Assembly (NCBI GenBank): GCA_903642225.1
Contig: CAHJWI010000001.1
Location: 1 to 64,000 of the forward strand
DNA: 64,000 nucleotides
From: Acidobacteriaceae bacterium
GTDB taxonomy: Bacteria > Acidobacteriota > Terriglobia > Terriglobales > Acidobacteriaceae
Direction: 5' to 3'
The notes beneath the pieces are model-generated. The model was not told the origin of the DNA and ran no database searches. It saw only the letters and a list, made by a program, of their open reading frames with translations. Position numbers and translations under genes: made by a program. This document shows positions 55,118 through 63,897 of the stretch, piece after piece. Numbering within the stretch: the first letter of the stretch is position 1; each line of letters begins with the position of its first letter.

Positions 55118-56290
55118 CTAAAGCCTTGACTTGGCTTCCAGCACGCGTTCCAGGGCCTCCGCCGGCGTAGAACCCACTGCGCTCAGGTGACCCATCTTTC
55201 TTCCCCTGCGAGGCTTCAGCTTCTCGTAGAGGGTCAGCCGTACTCCCGTCACCGCCAGTGCGAGATCGAATTGCGGCTCGCGTTCCTTCTCCTCGTCATC
55301 CAGCCACACGTCCCCTAGCAGGTTTGAGATTGCAGCCGGCTGTATCAGCCCCACATCTCCCAGCGGCAGGTCGCACATCGCACGTATCGCCTGCTCGAAC
55401 TGTCCTGTTGTGCACGCGCGATCCGACCCGTGATAGCTGTTGTGTGGCCGCGGCGCGAGCTCGTTCACCAGCAACTCTCCGCTTGTCGTCACAAACATTT
55501 CCACTGCCAACAGCCCTTCCAGAGCGAACGTTTCGGCGATATCGCGCGCAATCTGTTCGGCCTTTGTCATCTGATCCTGATTAATGGAGGCTGGGATGAC
55601 GCTCCAGCTCAAGATTTGCCGCTCATGAAAGTTTTCCGCGGGCGGAAACGTTTTTATCTCTCCGCTGGGCGAGCGCGCCACCATCACGCTGATCTCGCGA
55701 TCAAGGTTCACGGCGGCCTCCGCCACACAGGCACCCTCGCCGACATCTTCCCACGCCTGTTGCAGATCAGCCGCGCTCGGCGGTGCGCTAAAACCGAGCT
55801 TCGCCTGACCGCGGCCATCGTATCCACCAGTGGCCGACTTCAGGAAGACCGGTCCAGCCATCTCTTTCATCACCGTCTCAAGCTGTTCCGGCGAACGCAC
55901 CGCACGAAATCTGCCCACCGGGAAACCATGCTTCAATAGCCAATTCTTCTGTTCAATTCGGTCCTGAATGACCGCCATCATCGCCGCACCCGGCCGCATT
56001 GGTGCCCAGCGTGAAGCCTCATCCAGGCTCACCACAGACACCTGCTCAATTTCCAGCGTCACCGCACCACATTCTCTCGCCAGCTGCGCGGCAGCCCAGC
56101 GATCATTCCATCCAGCCTCAATCACCTCATCGGCGATGTACCCGGCAGGGCACGCCGGGTCAGGATCCAGAACGTGCACCTTGTAGCCCATTGACCGTGC
56201 CGCAATGCCCATCATGCGCCCCAATTGCCCGCCGCCAAAGATTCCAAGTGTCGCCCCCGGCAGCACCGGCTTGCTCGTCTGCTCACTCAC
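55118..56290 (-). CDS. purK: N5-carboxyaminoimidazole ribonucleotide synthase
   Basis: 390 residues. The N-terminal segment [20 protein letters not shown] is the PurK signature. The ATP-grasp core includes [17 protein letters not shown], and the end contains [16 protein letters not shown]. It uses ATP and bicarbonate to convert AIR to N5-CAIR in purine synthesis. Its ATG overlaps the purE stop (56287-56290), so purE and purK form one translationally coupled operon. Confidence 0.97.
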   Translation of the reverse strand: MSEQTSKPVLPGATLGIFGGGQLGRMMGIAARSMGYKVHVLDPDPACPAGYIADEVIEAGWNDRWAAAQLARECGAVTLEIEQVSVVSLDEASRWAPMRPGAAMMAVIQDRIEQKNWLLKHGFPVGRFRAVRSPEQLETVMKEMAGPVFLKSATGGYDGRGQAKLGFSAPPSAADLQQAWEDVGEGACVAEAAVNLDREISVMVARSPSGEIKTFPPAENFHERQILSWSVIPASINQDQMTKAEQIARDIAETFALEGLLAVEMFVTTSGELLVNELAPRPHNSYHGSDRACTTGQFEQAIRAMCDLPLGDVGLIQPAAISNLLGDVWLDDEEKEREPQFDLALAVTGVRLTLYEKLKPRRGRKMGHLSAVGSTPAEALERVLEAKSRL

Positions 56291-56820
56291 GCCGTGGCTC
56301 CTGCTGCCTGGTCATCCGTTGCGTCCAGTGTTTCGTTCAGTACGGCACCTTCCCGTGCAGCGCGCCAGGCAGCCAGCCGATCGCCAAGCGCCGCGTCGGT
56401 CCCCGCCAGCATCGCGATGGCCAGCAACGCGGCGTTCACGGCACCCGCCTCTCCAATCGCCAGCGTACCCACGGGCACGCCCTTCGGCATCTGCACGATA
56501 CTCAGCAGTGCATCCATCCCTTGCAGTGGGGTCGCTGCGATCGGCACGCCAAGCACCGGCACAATCGACTTGGCCGCCAGCATGCCCGGCAGATGAGCCG
56601 AGCCGCCGGCACCGGCAATAATCACACGCAAGCCACGTTCCCGTGCCGTTGACGCGTACTCCCATAGCAGATCTGGCGTCCGATGCGCGCTCACCACCCG
56701 TGCCTCATGCGGAATCTTGAACTCCTGCAGGGTGCGCACCGCCGCGCACATCACCGCATAATCGCTCTTCGATCCCATGACCACGCCCACCATCGGCGCG
56801 GCCTTCGCTCCCTCAGCCAT
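56287..56820 (-). CDS. purE: N5-carboxyaminoimidazole ribonucleotide mutase
   Basis: 177 residues. Class I PurE motifs are [44 protein letters not shown] and PVLGVPI. It rearranges N5-CAIR to CAIR, the step after PurK. A TATACT box six bases before the ATG suggests a leaderless transcript. Confidence 0.97.
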   Translation of the reverse strand: MAEGAKAAPMVGVVMGSKSDYAVMCAAVRTLQEFKIPHEARVVSAHRTPDLLWEYASTARERGLRVIIAGAGGSAHLPGMLAAKSIVPVLGVPIAATPLQGMDALLSIVQMPKGVPVGTLAIGEAGAVNAALLAIAMLAGTDAALGDRLAAWRAAREGAVLNETLDATDDQAAGATA

Positions 56821-56826
56821 TTAGCG

Positions 56827-56832
56827 AGTATA
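56827..56832 (-). promoter_or_regulatory. -10-like hexamer directly upstream of purE
   Basis: On the minus strand, TATACT is followed by six bases and the purE ATG. This places the expected transcription start at the start codon, as in a leaderless mRNA. No ribosome-binding site lies between. A candidate -35 (TTGATG) is only 14 bases away. Confidence 0.45.
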
Positions 56833-56925
56833 CCGAGTGCGCGGGTCATCAATCCAAAGCCGTACGGCACCGCGCACGAACCCACGCTACGCGTACGAAC
56901 GTGGATTCATGCCGGCCACGCGTTC

Positions 56926-57180
56926 CTACTTGGCCCAGATGCTCGCGTTTAAGCAGGCCACAACACCATCGATCACCAGCCCAAGTCCGCTTGCAAACTT
57001 GTCACCGTCCGCGATCGTCTTTGCCGCAATCGCGTCTGTCATCTTGATTGCTGCGCTCACCACGTCCAGAGCGGCACTCTTCTTCTGCGCACCAGTTTTG
57101 GCGCCATAGATCGACTCGATACCTTGGATCAAACTCGGCAGCAGCGCAACGCCTCTTAGAAATAGCTTCAAGAAATCCAT
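56926..57180 (-). CDS. Small hypothetical protein at the end of the phage-like module
   Basis: 84 residues with GAAGAAGGG directly before the ATG. It has an amphipathic N-terminal helix (FLKLFLRGVALLPSLIQGIE) and two further helices (AALDVVSAAIKMTDAIAAKT, LGLVIDGVVACLNASIW). I do not recognise it. Its position after the coiled-coil membrane protein, at the end of the structural cluster, would fit a lysis-region protein, but this is inference. It ends about 105 bases from purE. Confidence 0.6.
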   Translation of the reverse strand: MDFLKLFLRGVALLPSLIQGIESIYGAKTGAQKKSAALDVVSAAIKMTDAIAAKTIADGDKFASGLGLVIDGVVACLNASIWAK

Positions 57181-57224
57181 CCCTTCTTCTCCCTTACGAT
57201 CCGCATCCAGCGGGGTGTTCTGCC

Positions 57225-57440
57225 TTACTTCTTCAAGTAATCCAATCCAACGTGGAACACCGTGAGCGCGACGCTCATAAAGCCGCCGACGCCCTTCATC
57301 CGTTGCACGGTCCGCTCGTGCCGTTCCACGCGCTCTTCCAGGTGCGTCAGTCGCCCTGGCTGGCCCACCCCGATCAACGCATGCACCTGCGTCTTCAGTG
57401 CACTCAGGTCGCTCAGAACCTGCGCTTCAAAATCTGTCAT
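57225..57440 (-). CDS. Holin-accessory-like (XhlA type) coiled-coil membrane protein
   Basis: 71 residues with GGGAGG upstream. A predicted coiled coil (LSDLSALKTQVHALIG, then LTHLEERVERHERTVQRMKG) is followed by one C-terminal transmembrane helix (GGFMSVALTVFHVGLDYL). This topology matches haemolysin XhlA and similar phage holin-accessory proteins. No endolysin gene is visible beside it. Confidence 0.6.
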   Translation of the reverse strand: MTDFEAQVLSDLSALKTQVHALIGVGQPGRLTHLEERVERHERTVQRMKGVGGFMSVALTVFHVGLDYLKK

Positions 57441-57461
57441 TTTCTACCTCCCTGCCTTTGC

Positions 57462-59561
57462 TTAGCTCGTTGGCAAATGTGTTACCACCACGCTTGATCG
57501 GGCCGAGTACACCGGCGGTGTCGACCCGTCATACATGCGCACGTAGAAGCGTTCATTAAATGCGGCCCGCGGCACGCTAAAGCTGCGCACCGGGCTCCGC
57601 AGCACCAGGTCGGCTGCTGTCGTTCCAAAGCCACCATCCCGCCGCCTCACCTCAAACCCGCCACCATTCGGTGCGGCCACTCCTGCGTCGATCTGCAGAG
57701 CCGTTGTTGTTGCACTCACAACCTGCGCACCGGCCAGGCTCACCACCGTACTCAAAGCAGCAACGGCCACCGGCACCGGAACATCCTTGGCAAGCGTGCC
57801 GCTGGTTTCGAATGAAAGTCCATTCGCCTTCCGCTGCGCAAACGTCACCTCAAACTGAACGATCTCCGGCCTGGCATGCCCGTCCGTCAACGTCACGCTC
57901 TCCACCGGAACCTGCAGCGCCCCGTGACCCGCACTTCCCGGCAACACTACCTGGTCTCCCGGCTGCACATCTGCCGTCTGGTGCGCGTTTACCAGGGTGC
58001 ACGTGCCGACGACACCTGTTGAGGAGCCGCCACCAAACGCCAGCAGCGCCTGCCCGGCAGCCACGCAGTCTGCAAGGCTTCGCGGCTGCGGCGACGTCAC
58101 AGCGCCTGACCACTGCGGCCACCCCGGCACACCTAGCAGCTGCGCATTCGCAATCGCTGTTGCGTTCTGCACCCGTGCAAACGACCGGCTGTCACGCCGA
58201 TACCGGACGGTAAATGTCTCCCCCTGGGCAGGCACACGGCCCGGCCAAAAGTGCAGGTCGTTGCCGCTCAGCGCAAAATCGGCACCGGTGTCCACGCTGC
58301 CGTCGCGGCGTGTCAACGTCTGCCCATTGGCCAGCGTGCTCACCACCCAGGCTGAGCCGCCCTGCTTCAGGCTGCAACCACCAGCACTCACCAGCAGGTC
58401 CACGCTGTTCACCGGCGCAAACGTGCACTGTGCCGGTGAACTGGCTAGCGCTCCGCTGTACAGCACCGTCGCCAGCGTGCTCGACGCAAGGCCCAGGTCC
58501 TGGATCTCCAGAACCACCTGTATCGGAGCCGATACCAGGCCACCGCCAAAGCTCTGCAACGTGCCGTTTACCAGTGCCTGGTAAGTGCCGAGCACCCGCT
58601 GCATCTCCGCGCAATGCACGCGCAGCCGCAGCGTATAGGTGTGCCCGGTCGCCCAGGTAAACGTTGAGCCCACCTCCACTCCGTTCACCAGCGCAATAAT
58701 GCTCTGCGCTCCTGCGGTTGCCTTCACACGAAAGCCGGCGATGCAGTTCGCAACCTGTACCAGACCGCTGTACAGGCCAACCAGCACGCCGTCGCTGCCA
58801 GCTTGCAGCGTTAACGCGCTCAGCTCTGCCGTTAGCGTCCCACCCATCTCTACGGGATTCGCGGCCTTCATCACAGTTTGGCCGTCATAGCCGTTGCCAC
58901 CGCTTACCAGCAGGCCGCCGCTTCCGAAACCAATGTGTGAACCCGGATCCACCAGCGTCCACACCTGCGAGCTGAACTGCGAGCCATCGAAGCTATCCTG
59001 CAGCAACGTTTCGCTTTCACCGCCCGGCCGGAACGGTGTGGCCACCAGCGCAAACGCACTCGTCGAACCATCCCCGGCAAACATCTCCGTCACGTAGCTG
59101 GTGGGCTCTTTCGCTCCGCTCACCGTCACGTCGATCGCAAGCACCCCAAGCTCCCCGGCACCCATTGCATGCAGCTTCACCGCATTGCTCTCCAGCGACA
59201 CGGCGTGCACTACGCTGCTCGCAGGCTGCAGCGACGTCGCGGCACTGTTGTGCAGCAGCCACGCGTCGTCTGCGGCCTCAACTTGCACCGTTTGAAGCTC
59301 ACCGGTAGCCGCAACCAGCGCGCCCGCAGTCGTGCCGCGCGTCACAAATCCTCGAAACAGGGTGATTCCGGCATCGCTGCTTACTGTGACAAAGCCCTGC
59401 ACGGCAGGCATTGCCAGACCACTACTCACCACGTCCAGCAACGCATGGCAGGTCGTCAACTTGCCACTCCCTCGAACAATCGTCAGCGGTCCCGTCGTTA
59501 CCACCGCAGCCGTGTAGCTCACCGGCCCGCTGCCGTCCAGGTTGTCAATCGTTAACTGCAT
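57462..59561 (-). CDS. Phage-like tail/receptor-binding protein with a lectin-like segment
   Basis: 699 residues from the ATG at 59561, with AAGGGGAGG upstream. The N-terminus (QLTIDNLDGSGPVSYTAAVV) and the C-terminus are beta-rich and repetitive, as in tail or baseplate proteins. A central segment (about 210-390) begins LLQDSFDGSQFSSQVWTLVD and contains GLYSGLVQVANCIAGFRV and YTLRLRVHC, like concanavalin/LamG-type beta sandwiches that bind sugars. It is the last large gene of the module. A tail tip or fibre role is inference. Confidence 0.6.
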   Translation of the reverse strand: MQLTIDNLDGSGPVSYTAAVVTTGPLTIVRGSGKLTTCHALLDVVSSGLAMPAVQGFVTVSSDAGITLFRGFVTRGTTAGALVAATGELQTVQVEAADDAWLLHNSAATSLQPASSVVHAVSLESNAVKLHAMGAGELGVLAIDVTVSGAKEPTSYVTEMFAGDGSTSAFALVATPFRPGGESETLLQDSFDGSQFSSQVWTLVDPGSHIGFGSGGLLVSGGNGYDGQTVMKAANPVEMGGTLTAELSALTLQAGSDGVLVGLYSGLVQVANCIAGFRVKATAGAQSIIALVNGVEVGSTFTWATGHTYTLRLRVHCAEMQRVLGTYQALVNGTLQSFGGGLVSAPIQVVLEIQDLGLASSTLATVLYSGALASSPAQCTFAPVNSVDLLVSAGGCSLKQGGSAWVVSTLANGQTLTRRDGSVDTGADFALSGNDLHFWPGRVPAQGETFTVRYRRDSRSFARVQNATAIANAQLLGVPGWPQWSGAVTSPQPRSLADCVAAGQALLAFGGGSSTGVVGTCTLVNAHQTADVQPGDQVVLPGSAGHGALQVPVESVTLTDGHARPEIVQFEVTFAQRKANGLSFETSGTLAKDVPVPVAVAALSTVVSLAGAQVVSATTTALQIDAGVAAPNGGGFEVRRRDGGFGTTAADLVLRSPVRSFSVPRAAFNERFYVRMYDGSTPPVYSARSSVVVTHLPTS

Positions 59562-59609
59562 CCCGCCCTCCCCTTGTAGTTTCTTCACCCTTCAGGGTCA
59601 TACTTTTCG

Positions 59610-59633
59610 ACACTTTGACAAAACTCAAAGTGT
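59610..59633 (-). other. Hairpin overlapping a stop codon in the phage-like module
   Basis: A perfect 9-base stem (ACACTTTGA with TCAAAGTGT, six-base loop) includes the stop codon at 59625-59627 of the upstream gene. It precedes the large tail-like gene by 49 bases. The short A/G tail is not a clean terminator; it could attenuate or protect the message. Confidence 0.55.
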
Positions 59634-60599
59634 TCGCATCGGCGCCGGCAGGTAGCTTCGAAAACACAGTACGGCCTCGCCGTCATTGGGATCTGTCACC
59701 GGCAACGCATGAAAGTTCGCACGCAGCCGCCACCGCTCCAGCCCCGCAGCTACAGAACTCTCCACCTCGCCGGTCCCGGGCGCGCTCTGCAACCGCGGGT
59801 AGTGCACCAGCACGCGGTCGCCCTGCACACCATCCATCACAAACAGTGCGCTCCACTCAGCGGCATAGCTGCCACCCAGCCGGTCCGTAAAGCCCAGCAA
59901 CACAGCCAGCTTCATGCCGACCGCAGGCGCACCTGCCAGCAATGGCGCAGCCAGCGTCACCTTCGTCGCGCCCGCGGCAGTAACCACGGCCACCACTCGC
60001 CCCACATTCAGGCTTACGCGGCGCACATAATCCACATTCCCGATCACGGCGGTGTTGCTCTGCAGGTACATTCCGGCAATACCGCTGCCGATCGCACCCG
60101 TTGCACCCGCATAGTCCACATCGACAGCGACAGCATCACCTACGCGCACGTTGCTGCCTGCAGCTAGCACCAGCACCGTCGCGGTCGATCCGCTCAGCAC
60201 TGGCAGTGCACTCTCTGCCGTGCCACCGGAATCGTCAGCACCTCCGCTCGTGCCACACCGCAGCAGGTTCATCCCCTGCGACCCGGAACTCAACAGCAGC
60301 GCCAGCTTGCTCCACGCACCAAACGTGCAGTTCACCGCCGCCGTCACCTTCGCCCGCCCGCGCGTTTTCACCACCGCCGGCGTCCCGCTCCAAACCTCGG
60401 CAAAACTCGTCTCGGCGCTGCGACTCACATCCAGCACCGTGCCCAGGCTTACCCACCCGGCGGGTGGCGCGCCCAAGGCAAAGCGCCCCTGCTGTGCCGG
60501 ATCGAACACTGCCGGAACACCGCCCTGCACCGCAGCAACAAACATCTGCACACTGCGAACCACTGGCGATGTTGCTGCACCTACCACACCAGCGCTCAT
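59625..60599 (-). CDS. Phage-like structural protein, possibly tail tube or sheath-like
   Basis: 324 residues from the ATG at 60599, with AAGGAG upstream. It is rich in Val, Ala, Gly and Thr with many short beta strands (AKVTAAVNCTFGAWSKLALL, AVGMKLAVLLGFTDRLGGSY), typical of virion proteins. It has no recognisable catalytic motif. Its start overlaps the preceding gene by four bases. I do not recognise the family; a major tail protein is the most likely role from position. Confidence 0.55.
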   Translation of the reverse strand: MSAGVVGAATSPVVRSVQMFVAAVQGGVPAVFDPAQQGRFALGAPPAGWVSLGTVLDVSRSAETSFAEVWSGTPAVVKTRGRAKVTAAVNCTFGAWSKLALLLSSGSQGMNLLRCGTSGGADDSGGTAESALPVLSGSTATVLVLAAGSNVRVGDAVAVDVDYAGATGAIGSGIAGMYLQSNTAVIGNVDYVRRVSLNVGRVVAVVTAAGATKVTLAAPLLAGAPAVGMKLAVLLGFTDRLGGSYAAEWSALFVMDGVQGDRVLVHYPRLQSAPGTGEVESSVAAGLERWRLRANFHALPVTDPNDGEAVLCFRSYLPAPMRTL

Positions 60600-61093
60600 A
60601 CCGGCTCCTTCCACGCAAACACGTCCACCGTTACCGCTCGAGCAACGCGGTCAGCAGTCATCGTCACCGCCCCAAACGAAGCATCGCTCCAAAACACGAC
60701 GGTGCCCATCGCCACCGCAGCTCCGCTGTCATACCTCTGCTTCAGCACCTGCTGCGGACGAAGCATACCGGCAAGCTCCACGTCCATCGCTTCCAGCACG
60801 CGGCCGCGGTCCATCCCCGCCAGCTCCGCACTTCCTGCCACCGCATACCTGATCTCACACCGGCCCCGCACCAGCGGCACAGCTTCACTCGCATCCACGG
60901 CGTGCTCCGTCCACCGCAGCACAAACGTCTCGTTTGCAACGGGGTCAGCACCCGCGGCCATCTCGTTCTCTTCCACCACGGCAGCCGGTCGTTGCGCCCC
61001 GCGCACCAGTGTCGTCCTATCGGGGTTTAGCACGGCCAGCCGATCACGCAGCGTGGTGTAGAACGTGTCTTTTGCATTTTGAAACGTGTCCAT
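60596..61093 (-). CDS. Small phage-like protein (tail completion or tail terminator candidate)
   Basis: 165 residues from the ATG at 61093, with GGGAGGGA upstream. The start MDTFQNAKDTFYTTLRDRLA and a mixed alpha/beta body (FVLRWTEHAVDASEAVPLVR, GTVVFWSDASFGAVTMTADR) fit the size and position of head-tail joining or tail-terminator proteins. The family is not recognised. Its stop overlaps the next start (ATGA), so the genes are coupled. Confidence 0.55.
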   Translation of the reverse strand: MDTFQNAKDTFYTTLRDRLAVLNPDRTTLVRGAQRPAAVVEENEMAAGADPVANETFVLRWTEHAVDASEAVPLVRGRCEIRYAVAGSAELAGMDRGRVLEAMDVELAGMLRPQQVLKQRYDSGAAVAMGTVVFWSDASFGAVTMTADRVARAVTVDVFAWKEPV

Positions 61094-61118
61094 CCTCGTC
61101 CATCCCTCCCGCTCGAAA

Positions 61119-61544
61119 TCAGCCCAGCTTCGGCGCAATAAGCAACAGGCGATAGAGGTAGGCACGCCCAAACACTGCACGCCGCTCCACTGCTTCCACC
61201 TGCAACACGCGGTCGCCCACAGCCGCAAACATTGCAGACCGCACAGCCGTCTCTACTGCATTTGGCGCCTCTACTCCCAGCGCCGTCTCCAGCGCGTCCG
61301 CGCTCAGGGTCACCAGTGTTTTTGCGCCGCGCTGTTGCACCAGCACCGGCTTTAACGTCACGTCGGCAAACTGCGGCGAACCAAGCCCCAGCTCTTCCGC
61401 ATCGCTGTCCCCCACCGGTGGCTGCGGCATACGCAACACCAGTACGTCATTCGCCAGTGTGCCCAGCAGCGAAGCCGCGGCCTCGCGTGCGCCCAGGCCC
61501 ATACCCGTCAGCCCCGCCGACACCATTCCATCGCCCGCGCTCAT
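61119..61544 (-). CDS. Small phage-like structural protein (neck/head-closure candidate)
   Basis: 141 residues. The ATG overlaps the stop of the connector gene (61541-61544). An Ala/Leu/Val-rich sequence with several predicted strands (DVLVLRMPQPPVGDSDAEEL, GRAYLYRLLLIAPKLG). No family recognised; its place between connector and tail genes suggests a neck role. Confidence 0.5.
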   Translation of the reverse strand: MSAGDGMVSAGLTGMGLGAREAAASLLGTLANDVLVLRMPQPPVGDSDAEELGLGSPQFADVTLKPVLVQQRGAKTLVTLSADALETALGVEAPNAVETAVRSAMFAAVGDRVLQVEAVERRAVFGRAYLYRLLLIAPKLG

Positions 61545-62188
61545 CCCAACCTCGCAGACAGGTATGGTCGTAGCACACGCTTCACCTCGTCATCCAGCAG
61601 CGAAGGCCCAAAATACTCCAGGTCCATCGCGTCGATGCTCTGTTTTTTCACATTCAGTGCGGGCGTCGCATTCGCATTCCTCACAATCTGCGCGCATGCA
61701 CTTTTTACCGGTGCAGGTGCTGCTGCAAACCCCGCCGTATACGTCACCTCTGCCTCGTCATACGGCACACCAAACAGGTTCGGCGGCAGCTCCACCTCGC
61801 CGTTGGCATACACAACCACGGTCGCGGGATCCATGCTCGTCCACGTCCCACTCAGGCCGAACACCTGTGCTGCCTGCTGCAACGGAGTAATGTCATACAC
61901 ATTCTGCGGCAGTAACGCCGTTGCATAGGTGCCGCCCATTCGCCGTGTGCGCACACGGCAGGCCGTCACTGCCGGCGCCACGCCGTCCACGCTTACCACC
62001 GGCAAATTTGTTAGCCGCACCGTCTGTCGTTCGCGGTTCACCCGCACACGTTCCACATAAGTGGTCACCAGCAGTGAAGGCCGCCGGCAAAACGCGTCGA
62101 TGATCCCGCTCGCCGCAGCCACCAACGCGTCCGACGTCTCCGCGCTCAACCCATACACGGCATATTCCGCCGGACTGAGATAACTCAT
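61541..62188 (-). CDS. Phage head-tail connector-like protein (gp6 type)
   Basis: 215 residues with GAGGAGAGG upstream. The N-terminus SYLSPAEYAVYGLSAETSDA and VAAASGIIDAFCRRPSLL fit the helical N-terminal part of gp6-like head-tail connectors, which begin with a helix pair containing ...AAs..Id.fc.r. The C-terminus has helices (VKSACAQIVRNANATPAL, SLLDDEVKRVLRPYLSARLG) like the end of such proteins. It follows the capsid gene after a terminator. Confidence 0.65.
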   Translation of the reverse strand: MSYLSPAEYAVYGLSAETSDALVAAASGIIDAFCRRPSLLVTTYVERVRVNRERQTVRLTNLPVVSVDGVAPAVTACRVRTRRMGGTYATALLPQNVYDITPLQQAAQVFGLSGTWTSMDPATVVVYANGEVELPPNLFGVPYDEAEVTYTAGFAAAPAPVKSACAQIVRNANATPALNVKKQSIDAMDLEYFGPSLLDDEVKRVLRPYLSARLG

Positions 62189-62237
62189 GCGCCTCTCCTC
62201 GATCGCAAACTAAATTTCGACACTCATCGAACAAAGA

Positions 62238-62273
62238 CGGCGCACCCTTCGACTCCTATCGAAAGATGCGCCG
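62238..62273 (-). terminator. Strong hairpin after the major capsid gene
   Basis: On the minus strand two 15-base arms (CGGCGCATCTTTCGA and TCGAAGGGTGCGCCG) pair throughout, with three G-U wobbles, around a six-base loop. It is followed by TCTTTGTT. It lies 45 bases beyond the capsid stop codon, so it probably ends or attenuates capsid transcription. Confidence 0.7.
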
Positions 62274-62317
62274 CACACTCAGCCACCATTACTCAAACAG
62301 CAAGCGGCCGCCCCGCG

Positions 62318-63289
62318 CTAGCGATCCACCAGCACCTGGTAATGCGCATAGTTGGAACCCTTCACCACCAGGCCACCAAACTTCACGACCACATACTGGC
62401 TTGCCAGCGAACCAGGCGTGCCCAGCTGGAACACTCGAGGGTTCGGATCGGTCAGCCAGTGGTACTCAATTAGGTCCTCCGTCACGATGTACGCCGGCAG
62501 CACGGCCGAACCGCTACCAGGAGTACCGGTATAGCCCAGCGTCCACTCCGGAATTAGTGGAATGTCGCCGGCCTGGGTCGACAGCATCTTCACGCTGACA
62601 CCGCCCTCGATCTCCTTTGTATTCAGCACCACGTTGAACGCAGTCTTCATCTCCCGATCGATTAGGTCAAGCAGCACCGGGTTGGCATAGATGGCTGTCG
62701 GCCGAACCGCGTAGTTGCTGTTGGCAACCATCAGCGCGATGGTCGACTTGAAGCCGTCCACAATGCTCTGAGTCGTACCGATCGTCACGGTATTACCGCC
62801 GTTGGCAATCTGCGATCCGGCACCGTAATACTGCACGCTGGTCGGCGTGCTCAGGCTGGTGTCCGCACCGTTCCACAGCGCCACGTCATGCGTGCGCATT
62901 ACGCCCTCAACCGTGTCGGCAAGGTCCTTTGCCTGCAGATACGCAAACTGCTTCTGCTGTGCACCCAACTCCATATCGAAGAGGTTGTAATTCAGCTGTG
63001 CCACCAGCGCCTTCAGCGGCACCGAACGCTCCACCCGGGTCGGCGAAACCACAGGAGGAACAATGTTGCGCGGGTCGACAAAGCCAGCCGCCAGCGAAGG
63101 CGAAGGTATGCCCGTCTCCTCAAAAAACCGCGACGGATGTCCGGTCGCGGGAACCTGCTTGATGCGCTGACCGAACACGCCACGCCGGCGAACAATGTCG
63201 GTAATCTCAGAGTTGTACTGCGGAACTTCAATCGCGCCCGGTCCAATGTAATCGGCGGCTGCGTGAATGTCCTTGAACTGTGCAATCAT
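62318..63289 (-). CDS. Phage-like major capsid protein
   Basis: 323 residues from the ATG at 63289, with GGGAGAAGAAG upstream. The sequence reads as a virion shell protein: an N-terminal arm (AQFKDIHAAADYIGPGAIEV), a long helix-rich segment (QLNYNLFDMELGAQQKQFAY, AKDLADTVEGVMRTHDVALW), a region resembling HK97-fold capsids (NPVLLDLIDREMKTAFNVVL), and C-terminal strands (SQYVVVKFGGLVVKGSNYAH). Assignment as HK97-type is inference. Flanking terminators suggest it is a separate, highly expressed unit. Confidence 0.75.
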   Translation of the reverse strand: MIAQFKDIHAAADYIGPGAIEVPQYNSEITDIVRRRGVFGQRIKQVPATGHPSRFFEETGIPSPSLAAGFVDPRNIVPPVVSPTRVERSVPLKALVAQLNYNLFDMELGAQQKQFAYLQAKDLADTVEGVMRTHDVALWNGADTSLSTPTSVQYYGAGSQIANGGNTVTIGTTQSIVDGFKSTIALMVANSNYAVRPTAIYANPVLLDLIDREMKTAFNVVLNTKEIEGGVSVKMLSTQAGDIPLIPEWTLGYTGTPGSGSAVLPAYIVTEDLIEYHWLTDPNPRVFQLGTPGSLASQYVVVKFGGLVVKGSNYAHYQVLVDR

Positions 63290-63346
63290 TCGCTTCTTCT
63301 CCCTGTTTGGTCCCTTGCGGAACCTATGTCTCAACCCAATACAAAA

Positions 63347-63368
63347 GGCGCAGCCACATGGCCACGCC
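63347..63368 (-). terminator. Terminator-like hairpin upstream of the capsid gene
   Basis: On the minus strand GGCGTGGCC, a four-base loop and GGCTGCGCC form a nine-base stem (two G-U wobbles), directly followed by TTTTG. It lies between the small scaffold-like gene and the capsid gene, about 55 bases before the capsid start codon. Confidence 0.65.
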
Positions 63369-63543
63369 CCTTCGTTTAACCGTTCTCAACACGCTGCAGC
63401 TGTCTCTGCACCTGCAGCGGAGAAGCCCTCGTCCGTCGCGGCAAACACCGGCCTTCCACATTCCGCACGCGGGTATGGTCAGGTGCCCCATCTTCACCGG
63501 CGTTCCTGCCGGTACAAGCGGGTTCCGCAACACCGGCGTCTTG

Positions 63544-63873
63544 TTACAGCAAACCCGCCCGCATCATGCCGGTCTTCACGGCAATCCGCTGCTCCACGCT
63601 CAAGCTCCCCAGCGCCGCATCCAGCGCAGCCGTGCGGTCCTGCGCGCCCTCGCCCTTGGCAGAGGCCGTCATCGCCTGCGACACAGCCGTCTTCCGTCCC
63701 GTCGGCGCTGCCTGCGCCGTCACGGTACGCATGTCCCCAATCGCTGCTTCCAACTCGCGCACACGCCGCTCCAAATCGTTGAACCGCGCATCATGCGTAC
63801 TGTTTGACGGCGCGTTCACAACGCCCTCCACTTCCGCCGCAATCACTGGTGCCACACTCATCTGCTCTTCCAT
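63544..63873 (-). CDS. Small phage-like protein with coiled coil, possible scaffold
   Basis: About 109 residues from the ATG at 63873, with GAGGAG seven bases upstream; ATGs at 63879 and 63888 are alternatives. A predicted coiled coil (ARFNDLERRVRELEAAIGDM) is followed by an Ala-rich stretch and a C-terminal helix (LSVEQRIAVKTGMMRAGLL). Size, helix content and position just before the capsid gene fit a scaffolding protein, but the family is not recognised. Confidence 0.55.
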   Translation of the reverse strand: MEEQMSVAPVIAAEVEGVVNAPSNSTHDARFNDLERRVRELEAAIGDMRTVTAQAAPTGRKTAVSQAMTASAKGEGAQDRTAALDAALGSLSVEQRIAVKTGMMRAGLL

Positions 63874-63897
63874 CGTCATGCTCCTCATCTCTTTACT

